Origin: Geminocystis sp050753365
GTDB taxonomy: Bacteria > Cyanobacteriota > Cyanobacteriia > Cyanobacteriales > Cyanobacteriaceae
Length of the DNA: 64,000 nucleotides
Direction of reading: 5' to 3'
Assembly (NCBI RefSeq): GCF_050753365.1
Contig: NZ_JBLZFY010000007.1
Span: 23,153 to 87,152 of the forward strand
Shown: positions 17,801-24,386 of the stretch, piece after piece
Layout: each line of letters starts with the position of its first letter
Numbering within the stretch: position 1 is the stretch's first letter
Program-made: the position numbers and the translations under genes
The notes under the pieces: generated by a model
The model's input: only the letters and a program-made list of their open reading frames with translations
What the model was told of the DNA's origin: nothing
Databases searched by the model: none

Positions 17801-18034
17801 ATGAAATTAAAAGACTTTCTTTTGTGTGCAATCGATCGAGAATTAATGCCTAGGGCGTTGAAAGTATCCTTACTAGTAGGATCAATTTTATTTACTATTA
17901 ACCATGGCTCAGTCTTACTGAAAGGGCAAATGACGAGAGAGCGTTGGATAGCAGGGCTTTTAACCTATATAGTACCCTACGGAGTCAGTCTTCATGGTCA
18001 ATGTGTTAGCCGTAGTCACAATAAAATTTCTTAA
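17801..18034 (+). CDS. nrtS: NrtS-type small membrane protein (nitrate/nitrite transport)
   Basis: This protein of about 77 residues resembles NrtS, a small membrane protein reported as a nitrate/nitrite transporter in some cyanobacteria. The hydrophobic segment ALKVSLLVGSILFTINHG is followed by the basic stretch MTRERWIAGLLTYIVPYGV, typical of this family. The frame can be extended three codons to a TTG at 17792, but the ATG at 17801 gives the normal start. No nitrate reductase or other nitrogen gene adjoins it, and no convincing NtcA box was seen upstream. It is followed by a dead transposase fragment. Assignment rests on recognition of a short protein. Confidence 0.68.
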   Translation: MKLKDFLLCAIDRELMPRALKVSLLVGSILFTINHGSVLLKGQMTRERWIAGLLTYIVPYGVSLHGQCVSRSHNKIS

Positions 18035-18051
18035 TAATTAGGGGTTGTTAA

Positions 18052-18195
18052 ATAACTGCTATCAATATTTTGAAAAAGGCTCTAAGTACCGTAGGGCATA
18101 CGGGAACTTTTGTCTTTAAGGCAATAAACGCTTGGGGAGAGGATGCCTCTATTTTGATTGGTAGCAATACCTGTCAGGGTAAGCAACCTCTATGA
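18052..18195 (+). pseudogene. C-terminal remnant of an IS200/IS605-type TnpB gene
   Basis: The frame ending at the TGA at 18193 encodes ALSTVGHTGTFVFKAINAWG, the tail typical of cyanobacterial TnpB (OrfB) proteins: the GHTGT and NAWGE blocks just before the stop. An in-frame stop lies immediately upstream and nothing of the catalytic RuvC-like domain is left. Confidence 0.75.
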
Positions 18196-18203
18196 ACCAA
18201 GAA

Positions 18204-18226
18204 TCCCACGTACTTCAGTCGTGGGA
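18204..18226. repeat. Hairpin of the IS200/IS605 right end
   Basis: TCCCACG-TACTTCAGT-CGTGGGA forms a 7-bp stem with a 9-nt loop just after the TnpB stop, where IS605-type right-end hairpins normally lie. It may also help terminate transcription. Confidence 0.65.
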
Positions 18227-18255
18227 GTGTCAACAAAAGACTTTTTTATCACACC

Positions 18256-19110
18256 TCAAAAAAACCATTTTGTACCAGTAAACAAATAGTAAGTACCCGT
18301 CATTAACAAAGCGACACTACCAAAGCGAATAATATCCTCAGAATAATTTAATAAATTACGACTCTGTTTTGCTAAACCTGTGAATAAACTAGCAAGGAAA
18401 ATGAGCATCGTATAACCTAAAGCATAACTAACCATTGCCGAAGTAGCGACAACTTGAGAGCCTGTAGCCGCCGCCGCCGCTAACACTGCAAACAATACAG
18501 GACTGGCACAAGGAGAACTTACCAACGCAAAAGTCAAGCCCACTCCAAAAGGACCAGCTTTTGGTAAATTTAACTCCATTTGAGGTAGATTAATTTTGAT
18601 TACTCCAATTAACCATAAACCCATGACAAACATAATTAAGCCTACTACTATATTTATATAACCTCGATATTCCACCATTACCGCCCCAGCAAAGGAGGAG
18701 ACTAAACCGAATAAACTTAAAATTACTACCGAGCCTAAGACAAATAAACCAGCTTTTTTGAAAGCATCCCAACGAGATTTAATTTTTAAAGTACCGATAT
18801 AGCTAAGATTAACTGGCAATAAAGCTAAAATACAAGGGGAAACACTAGCGATTAACCCACCGAGAAAGGCAAGAATAATTAAAATTAAGGGGTTTGTAGT
18901 GTCTTGTCGATCGAACCATTGTTGATAACTATTTTCTACCCAAGAGATTAATTTTTCGATGGGATGACTAATAACTGATCCTAGGGTAACTACCACAATT
19001 AGGGCAATGAAACCTAATGCAAGATAAAAAAAGAATTTCTTAGTATTGCGAGAGGGGGAAGACTTGATTTTCATCTTTCCATCCAGGGGTATTTTTTCAA
19101 TTTGAGTCAT
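18256..19110 (-). CDS. ccdA: CcdA/DsbD-like thiol-disulfide transmembrane protein
   Basis: This membrane protein carries electrons from cytoplasmic thioredoxin across the membrane, in cyanobacteria for cytochrome c maturation or other lumenal thiol reduction. An extra N-terminal helix (about residues 26-50) precedes the six-helix core. The paired redox cysteines are visible in SVSPCILALLPV (about 90) and VSSPCASPVLFAV (about 195), both followed by prolines as in CcdA. The open frame starts at 19173, but those 21 codons translate a dispersed palindromic repeat (GTAGGGTGGACAATGCCCAC), so the ATG at 19110 is used (284 residues). It lies downstream of, and parallel to, a thioredoxin-like gene. 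Confidence 0.85.
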   Translation of the reverse strand: MTQIEKIPLDGKMKIKSSPSRNTKKFFFYLALGFIALIVVVTLGSVISHPIEKLISWVENSYQQWFDRQDTTNPLILIILAFLGGLIASVSPCILALLPVNLSYIGTLKIKSRWDAFKKAGLFVLGSVVILSLFGLVSSFAGAVMVEYRGYINIVVGLIMFVMGLWLIGVIKINLPQMELNLPKAGPFGVGLTFALVSSPCASPVLFAVLAAAAATGSQVVATSAMVSYALGYTMLIFLASLFTGLAKQSRNLLNYSEDIIRFGSVALLMTGTYYLFTGTKWFF

Positions 19111-19150
19111 GATGTGTAGAGATAAAGATTTCCTAAAATTAAAACGACGA

Positions 19151-19174
19151 GTAGGGTGGACAATGCCCACCATT
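19151..19174. repeat. Dispersed palindrome GTAGGGTGG(A/G)CAATGCCCACC, copy 1
   Basis: This copy lies between the CcdA-like gene and the gene upstream of it. A second, perfect copy follows sufD at 57568-57587. It forms a short hairpin and makes the upstream in-frame ATG of the CcdA-like gene doubtful. Confidence 0.7.
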
Positions 19175-19260
19175 AAATCTGTATAACTTGTATATTTTGT
19201 GATTGAAAAAGGTATTTATGAAATCGCTTTAGCAGATTTTAGCTATTAGCTTTGTCAATA

Positions 19261-19824
19261 TTATTTTTGAGAAATGGCAGTATTTAAAACTGAAGTATAA
19301 TCACTTAATTTATTATTATTACGGTGTTGAGTGAGAATATCCCCCGTTTTCGGATCAACAATAGTCACACTACCAGTTTGAGATTTATTTTCGTTAAAGA
19401 ATTTCTCTAAACCTAATTGTTTTGCTCTAGCTTCCGATTGAGCCGCTTTAGCTTTATCGCTGACATCAAATACAACGAAATGAACTTTATCACCGTATTG
19501 TTGTTTTAACTGAGAAAGGGTAGGTGCAATATTTTTACAAGCAGGACACCAACTAGCATAAATATCTATAACGACAGGTTTTCCTTGTAATTCTTTAGCT
19601 AAAGGTCCACCTACATTTCTAGCAGATTTACCAGCACAAGGGTTTTTACCCGCGCAAGGATTGTTACTAGCACAGGGATTTTTACCAGCACAAGCATTAA
19701 GTTGAGAAATAGCAGTATTATTTTCCAAGGCAGAAACTTTTAAGTTATTAGCCACTAAAGAAACGGGAATAACAAGGCTAGTTAAACAAAGACTTAACCA
19801 AAATGATGCAGATTTCTTAAACAC
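19261..19824 (-). CDS. Secreted or membrane-anchored thioredoxin-like protein with Cys-rich repeat
   Basis: The protein has a hydrophobic N-terminal segment (ASFWLSLCLTSLVIPVSLVA) that acts as signal or anchor, then a linker with four copies of a CAGKNPC-like unit. A thioredoxin fold follows with active site YASWCPACKN. The nine or so linker cysteines are unusual and may bind metal or form a disulfide relay. The open frame reaches an ATG at 19884, but a GTG at 19824 has an AGGAG eight bases upstream and begins directly before the hydrophobic segment, so it is preferred (187 residues). The CcdA-like gene follows 150 bp downstream, suggesting that CcdA reduces this protein in the lumen or periplasm. 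Confidence 0.8.
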   Translation of the reverse strand: MFKKSASFWLSLCLTSLVIPVSLVANNLKVSALENNTAISQLNACAGKNPCASNNPCAGKNPCAGKSARNVGGPLAKELQGKPVVIDIYASWCPACKNIAPTLSQLKQQYGDKVHFVVFDVSDKAKAAQSEARAKQLGLEKFFNENKSQTGSVTIVDPKTGDILTQHRNNNKLSDYTSVLNTAISQK

Positions 19825-19940
19825 GATCGAATCTCCTGAGTTAATAATTTTTTTTCTTCTGTATCTATTAAAAAGGATCAACATGAGGAGAACATGAATT
19901 TAAGATAGAGATTAGATAAATTTTGTCACTTATCTTTATA

Positions 19941-20138
19941 ACTGATGTTACGCAAAAATAGAATTAGTTGTTGATTGGAGATGTCAGGTTTCAGGTTTAA
20001 AAATCAAAAAAATTTAGACTCTTCTACAGTAGTTATGCCAAATTAATAGAAAATAACTACAACTCTTACCTATTACCTCTTCCCTTTTCCCTCTTCCCTC
20101 TTCCCTAGCTTCATCAAAAGACTTTTTCAGCAACACCT
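19941..20138. repeat. Composite repeat region (25-bp repeat copy 2, family B half, family A end)
   Basis: From left to right there is the 25-bp repeat also at 10856, a family B left end (CTCTTCTACAGTAGTTATGC at 20016-20035), a CCCTTTTCC/TCTTCCC tract, and a solo family A right end (ACTTTTTCAGCAACACCT). Nothing coding is present. This is most of the gap between the thioredoxin-like and CBS-CP12 genes. Confidence 0.65.
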
Positions 20139-20140
20139 AC

Positions 20141-20755
20141 TTAATCTTCATAGATTCGACACTCATCTGCGTCTGGATTGGCGTCACAATAAACCTGAAA
20201 AGAGCTTTTTTCCTGTTTTCTTTCTCGCTGATGTGAAGATTCTGCTTGTAACTCTTCAACAATATCCCATGCCGCAGCGCATTCGGGAGAGGTAGAGCCT
20301 TTCTCGCTACAAATAGCCCGTGCCTCTTCCCTAGCGACTTCTAAGCGTTCTTCAAGAAATAGCTCTTTCGGTTTTTCAACAAAATCTCCTTTGTGCATAA
20401 TATCAGTAACAGAGACGATACCTAATAATTCTTCTCCCACCACAGGAGCACGGCGAATACGAGTAGTTGCAAAAAGACGAGCCACATATTCAACACCTAA
20501 ATCTGGGGAGACAACAATACAAGGTTTCGTCATAATTTCGTAAACTCGCATTTTTTTTGGATCATGTCCATAAGCGGCAACCTTATAAACAATGTCGGTT
20601 TCACTAATAATACCATAAGGATCATCAGTATTACGACGTTCGACTATCAGGGATCTTAACCCTTTCTCTTTCATCAACTTAATCGCTTCAGCTACCGTAG
20701 CCGAACCACGAATGGTAATCACATTTGAGGTCATTATTTCTTTGGCTTTCATCAT
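20141..20755 (-). CDS. CBS domain pair fused to CP12
   Basis: Two CBS domains (residues 1-60 with IMTSNVITIRGSATVAEAI, and about 72-125 with IMTKPCIVVSPDLGVEYVAR) form a nucleotide-sensing module. A short helical linker leads to a complete CP12-like tail (about 140-204). CP12 forms a redox-controlled complex with GAPDH and phosphoribulokinase of the Calvin cycle. All key CP12 features remain: the first Cys pair (ICSEKGSTSPEC), the AAAWDIVEELQAE core, the second pair (YCDANPDADEC) and the C-terminal RIYED. Such fusions are known in cyanobacteria. An AGGAG lies about 10 bases before the tandem ATGs. A role linking adenylate status to carbon fixation is inferred. Confidence 0.92.
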   Translation of the reverse strand: MMKAKEIMTSNVITIRGSATVAEAIKLMKEKGLRSLIVERRNTDDPYGIISETDIVYKVAAYGHDPKKMRVYEIMTKPCIVVSPDLGVEYVARLFATTRIRRAPVVGEELLGIVSVTDIMHKGDFVEKPKELFLEERLEVAREEARAICSEKGSTSPECAAAWDIVEELQAESSHQRERKQEKSSFQVYCDANPDADECRIYED

Positions 20756-20793
20756 AGTTTTTGCTCCTGATATTTATTAAATTAAAATTATTT

Positions 20794-20875
20794 GGGGTTT
20801 GCTGAATAAATCTGAAGGCAACGAATAAAACTTGTTTCAATGCCCTATCCCATTGCCTATTCCCTTTTACAACCT
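20794..20875 (+). mobile_element. MITE-like element family A, decayed copy A6
   Basis: The left end GGGGTTTGCTGAATAAATCT is well kept. The right end is reduced to ACAACCTAAATA after a TTCCCTTTT tract. About 82 bp, without coding capacity. Confidence 0.55.
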
Positions 20876-20929
20876 AAATATACAATTAATTTTGCCTATT
20901 TATTTACTGACTTTTTCGTCACCTCTTAT

Positions 20930-21190
20930 TTATTTGTTGATGATAGATAAGATAATAGATTGTTTGATTTTAGGGGCGAAAGCATTGGTTCCTGGGGCAT
21001 AAGCCTCTACAACATTGCCATTGAGAAGACACATCACCATCAAATAGTCACAGTGCTCACATTCTGTTTGCATGACTTGACTTCCAGAACAAGAACGATA
21101 CATGGCTTCGTCACTGGTAAAATAATAACGTTGGCTTTCACTACCGCAGTTAGGACATCGGACTGTTTGTTTTTTTTTCATCAATCTCAT
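20930..21190 (-). CDS. Small zinc-ribbon-like protein, conserved hypothetical
   Basis: I do not recognise a function. The 86-residue product starts with a zinc-ribbon-like arrangement: CPNCGSESQ, then later CSGSQ and CEHCDYL, giving two CxxC pairs about 35 residues apart. The rest is short and ends in a hydrophobic ILSIINK. Similar small proteins in cyanobacteria are sometimes labelled as PriA-like only because of the zinc pairs. A GGAAG precedes the ATG at 21190; the ATG at 21181 is an alternative. It is followed on the same strand by CBS-CP12 beyond element A6, and trxA lies upstream. Confidence 0.6.
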   Translation of the reverse strand: MRLMKKKQTVRCPNCGSESQRYYFTSDEAMYRSCSGSQVMQTECEHCDYLMVMCLLNGNVVEAYAPGTNAFAPKIKQSIILSIINK

Positions 21191-21303
21191 AAGACTTCCG
21201 GCAAAATTAAGTGAAAATTAGTTACTATTAAAATACATTTATTGTGTGATACCAAAGGCACTCCGCTTCGGCTGGTAAAGCATCCTTGTCTAACAAAAGA
21301 CAA

Positions 21304-21621
21304 CTAAAGATGTTTTTCCACTGCTTGAGTGAAAGTTTGATAGTCAGCTTTTCCGATTACCCGTTCAACCACTTCTCCGTCTTTAAAAAAGAGGACTGCG
21401 GGAATACTGCGAATTCCATATTTTTTGGCATTTTCCTTGTTGTTATCCACATCCATTTTGCAGATTTGAGCTTTACCAGCGTATTCATCTGCTAATTTGT
21501 CAATTAAAGGACTAATAAGGCGACATGGACCACACCAAGAGGCAGTATAATCAACTACCACTAAAGTCGATCGATTGACAATATCATTAAAATCACTGTC
21601 TTGAATATAAGAGGCTGTCAT
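21304..21621 (-). CDS. trxA: Thioredoxin
   Basis: This is a classic 105-residue thioredoxin, the dithiol reductant for enzymes and for membrane carriers such as CcdA. The active site reads YTASWCGPCRLISPLID, with the buried Asp and the cis-Pro segment RSIPAVLFFKDGE. The normal start MTASYIQDSDF has a GGAAG about six bases upstream. The adenylate-kinase-like gene ends 26 bp before it on the same strand, suggesting a small operon of that gene, trxA and possibly the zinc-ribbon gene. The exact thioredoxin subtype is not resolved. Confidence 0.94.
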   Translation of the reverse strand: MTASYIQDSDFNDIVNRSTLVVVDYTASWCGPCRLISPLIDKLADEYAGKAQICKMDVDNNKENAKKYGIRSIPAVLFFKDGEVVERVIGKADYQTFTQAVEKHL

Positions 21622-21647
21622 TTTTGCTTCCTGAATAATAAATAAAT

Positions 21648-22211
21648 TTAAGCTAAAACCGAAAACTGTAAGGCAGAGTATAAGCTACTCGTAACCTCAT
21701 TTATGCTTTGATTACCATTAACTGAGACTAAAAGTTTCTGTTTTTGGTAAAATTCAATTACGGGAATAATTTGCCGTTGGAAAAACTGAAGGTGATGAAG
21801 GATTACTCTTTCATTATCATCTTGACGACCTCTATTTAATAATCTTTGGATTACAACACTGGTATCTGTATTAAAATAGATTACTTGGGGATGAGGTTGA
21901 TTTAAACTTGAAAGAATTTGGTCAAGACTTTGAGCTTGGGTGACAGTACGGGGACATCCCTCTAAAATCCAGCCCAGTTTAGTATCGGATTCCTGTAAAC
22001 GCTTTCGCATTATTTCCATGATTAAATAATCTGGAACTAATTGTCCTGTTTCCACATAAGGTTGCACTTCTTTACCCAAATGGGTTTGAGCAACAATCGC
22101 TTTCCTTAAAAGCTCCCCCGTAGAAATATGCACAATTGGTCCTTGTTGAGCAAGAATTTTCCCTTGGGTACTTTTACCAGCTCCCGGAGGTCCGAGAAAA
22201 ATTAAGGGCAT
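21648..22211 (-). CDS. Adenylate kinase-like nucleoside monophosphate kinase
   Basis: A P-loop kinase of the adenylate kinase family interconverting NMP/NDP with ATP. The 187 residues start MPLIFLGPPGAGKSTQGK (Walker A), then show the NMP-binding region (HISTGELLRKAI) and the conserved loop written here EGCPRT instead of the usual DGFPRT. The lid is the short form (LLNRGRQDDNE), lacking zinc cysteines. The conserved Arg residues remain. The Phe-to-Cys change in the loop sits beside thioredoxin in the same operon. AGGAG precedes the start. A housekeeping adk usually lies in the ribosomal protein operon, so this is probably a second, specialised copy. Confidence 0.82.
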   Translation of the reverse strand: MPLIFLGPPGAGKSTQGKILAQQGPIVHISTGELLRKAIVAQTHLGKEVQPYVETGQLVPDYLIMEIMRKRLQESDTKLGWILEGCPRTVTQAQSLDQILSSLNQPHPQVIYFNTDTSVVIQRLLNRGRQDDNERVILHHLQFFQRQIIPVIEFYQKQKLLVSVNGNQSINEVTSSLYSALQFSVLA

Positions 22212-22268
22212 TGTTAATTTTAATCTCCTGTTAAACTATTAGAGTAAATTAAATTAATTTTTATCGTT

Positions 22269-22610
22269 ATGAGTGCTGAGAAAGTATCCTTGATTTGGGA
22301 AAGACTAGAACAAGGAAGAAGGGCAAAAGCCTCGGAAGGAGGCTATGCCGGCTATGGTTCTCCATCCTTCGGTCAAATGTCTGTTAACGGTGAGTTGATC
22401 GAAAACCCATCGGAACAAGAAATCATTGAACTGATTCGACGACATCACAAATCAGGAAAATCCTTACAGCAAATTGCTGATTGGCTCAATCTTCATGGCT
22501 ATCGAACTAAACGGGGGTCTGAATGGCAACGGATTTCTGTCAAACGAGTTTTAGATAAACTTTATGGTAAAACTCCGAGAATATCCGGTGTTGGAACTCA
22601 AAGACCTTAG
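22269..22610 (+). CDS. Small protein with Recombinase-type (serine integrase) domain only
   Basis: The 113 residues match the middle 'Recombinase' region of large serine recombinases: a basic start, GYGSPSFGQ, ENPSEQEIIELIRRHHKSGK, then the helix-turn-helix-like SLQQIADWLNLHGYRTKRGS and a final arginine-rich helix. The N-terminal resolvase domain with the catalytic Ser is absent, so it cannot recombine DNA alone. It is transcribed divergently from the adenylate-kinase-like gene with a 57-bp spacer. Similar stand-alone proteins occur in many cyanobacteria, so it is probably a domesticated DNA-binding protein rather than a fresh fragment; this is inference. Confidence 0.7.
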   Translation: MSAEKVSLIWERLEQGRRAKASEGGYAGYGSPSFGQMSVNGELIENPSEQEIIELIRRHHKSGKSLQQIADWLNLHGYRTKRGSEWQRISVKRVLDKLYGKTPRISGVGTQRP

Positions 22611-22864
22611 TTAGATCCACAAAAGTTTTTCATCTGGGGAAATAAATCTCCGTTCGTCCAACTTTCAGCTAGAATCAAAGTAGTCATCAACATCTCTGGT
22701 TAGAACCTGAGTATTTACATTAACCTAAAAAAAGCTATAGTCCAATTTAATAAAGGGATTCAAGATTTTTTTTGTTACATCCGTCTATTATACACCTTTT
22801 TCTCTGTTTAATGTCAAGTTATATTTTTATATTTCTTTTTTTGTAATATTTTTTTGTACAAAAG

Positions 22865-24091
22865 ATGAGTAAAATGGTATCTAAAGACTTAGCTATCGCA
22901 GCCCCTTTATTAGAAGATGCGATCGATCGTTTTCCTCTCAGGGTGACTGGGGATACCTTACTCTCAGAAACTCTCATTTTAATGAGTCAAATTCAAAATC
23001 TAAGATGTTCTCTTCCTAATTTTCCCAAGGTCAGCTCAGATATTATTTCTTCCTCTAACATTTCTAACTGCGTCTTAATTATGAAAGAGCAAGAAATAGA
23101 GGGGATTTTTACCGAGCGAGATTTAGTACGCCTAATTGCTTTCAACTCAAATTTAGAGGGAATAATGATGAAAGAGGTGATGACTAAACCCGTTGTGACA
23201 CTTCAGGAGGAAAATTTTCAGGACATTTTTGCCGTTTTATTTTTATTTCGCCGTTATAAAATTCGCCACTTACCAATTATTGGCGATCGAGGTCAATTAG
23301 TCGGAGTGGTTTCTCCTGAAAGTCTGAGGGCTTGTTTACGACCAAGTAACTTACTCAAATTACGGAGAGTATCGGAAGTAATAAATCCAGATGTTATACA
23401 GGGGCAGTTAACAGATAAAGTGATAGATTTAGCAAAACTCATGGCGGAAGCGAATGTGAGTTGTGTTGTGATTATGGAACAACAACCCCAAGAGTCTAGT
23501 TTGCCCGTTGGTATTATTACGGAAAGAGATCTGTTGCAGTTTAAAACCCTTGATCTTGATTTAAGCAAAATTACCGCCCAAGCAGTGATGAGTACTCCTT
23601 TATTTTTGCTTAGTCCAGAGGATTCCTTATGGACAGCTCATCAAGAGATGGAACGCAGACGGGTAAGACGCTTAGTTGTTTCTTGGAATTGGGGACTAGG
23701 ACTTGGATTAGTCACTCAGACTAGCTTACTACGGGTGTTCGATCCAATGGAAATGTATGGAGTTATTGAAACTTTACAACATACTGTGGAAGAACTTAAA
23801 AATAATCGAATAGAAGATTCTCCTAAATTAATTAATGATTTAGAGCAAGATAAATTACAAGTAAGTTCATTAAATGAGAAAAATAACTCTAAAGCAAAAA
23901 CCGCCGATACTTTTTCATCGGGGTATTTAGTTCAAGCACAGACAGAGTTAAATTCCAGATTTAATGGCTTGGAGAATAAACTGACTCTTCTTGGGAATGA
24001 ATCAGGAATGAATACTATTGAAAGAAATAAATTAATTTCTTTAGCATTGGCAGATGTGAAAGAATTGAAGAAACTTCTGTATCATCGCTAG
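22865..24091 (+). CDS. Protein with four CBS motifs and C-terminal helical tail
   Basis: The 408-residue protein carries two CBS pairs (Bateman modules): residues about 20-155 with GIFTERDLVRLI and KVVTLQEEN-like second motif, and about 170-300 with GIITERDLLQFK and AVMSTPLFLLSPEDS. It ends in a helical, polar tail (about 305-408). Such modules bind adenine nucleotides and regulate partner proteins; no catalytic domain is present. Cyanobacterial kinases often begin with this same CBS array, so a truncated signalling protein is possible. The 254-bp leader before it is AT-rich with no recognised site. Element A7 follows. Confidence 0.8.
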   Translation: MSKMVSKDLAIAAPLLEDAIDRFPLRVTGDTLLSETLILMSQIQNLRCSLPNFPKVSSDIISSSNISNCVLIMKEQEIEGIFTERDLVRLIAFNSNLEGIMMKEVMTKPVVTLQEENFQDIFAVLFLFRRYKIRHLPIIGDRGQLVGVVSPESLRACLRPSNLLKLRRVSEVINPDVIQGQLTDKVIDLAKLMAEANVSCVVIMEQQPQESSLPVGIITERDLLQFKTLDLDLSKITAQAVMSTPLFLLSPEDSLWTAHQEMERRRVRRLVVSWNWGLGLGLVTQTSLLRVFDPMEMYGVIETLQHTVEELKNNRIEDSPKLINDLEQDKLQVSSLNEKNNSKAKTADTFSSGYLVQAQTELNSRFNGLENKLTLLGNESGMNTIERNKLISLALADVKELKKLLYHR

Positions 24092-24129
24092 TGATAATGA
24101 AAGGGCGTTGAAAAAAATTTATCTTAACT

Positions 24130-24381
24130 AGGGTTTGCTGAATAACTCAGAAGACTAAGAAAATGAAGGCTTGGGGCATCCTTAAGTTAATAAAAAAGTG
24201 AGCAGTTTTCGCAATTTTTACTCAAAAAATAAGCATTTTTTACTAAATTTTATTTAAAACAACTTTGTAATCATGACTTAATACAAAGCCTCAAAACCTT
24301 GATTTTTGTCATTTGTTCACTCTTCCCTTTTCCCTTTTCCCTTTTCCCTCTCTTCATCAAAATACTTTTTCAGCAAACCCT
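24130..24381 (+). mobile_element. MITE-like element family A, full copy A7
   Basis: This copy of 252 bp is bounded by AGGGTTTGCTGAATAA and TTTTTCAGCAAACCCT and closely resembles A4 inside, with a longer CCCTTTT tract. It fills the 295-bp gap and stops 5 bp short of the stop codon of the convergent FHA/cNMP gene, so it may supply that gene's transcript end. Confidence 0.85.
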
Positions 24382-24386
24382 ACTTA

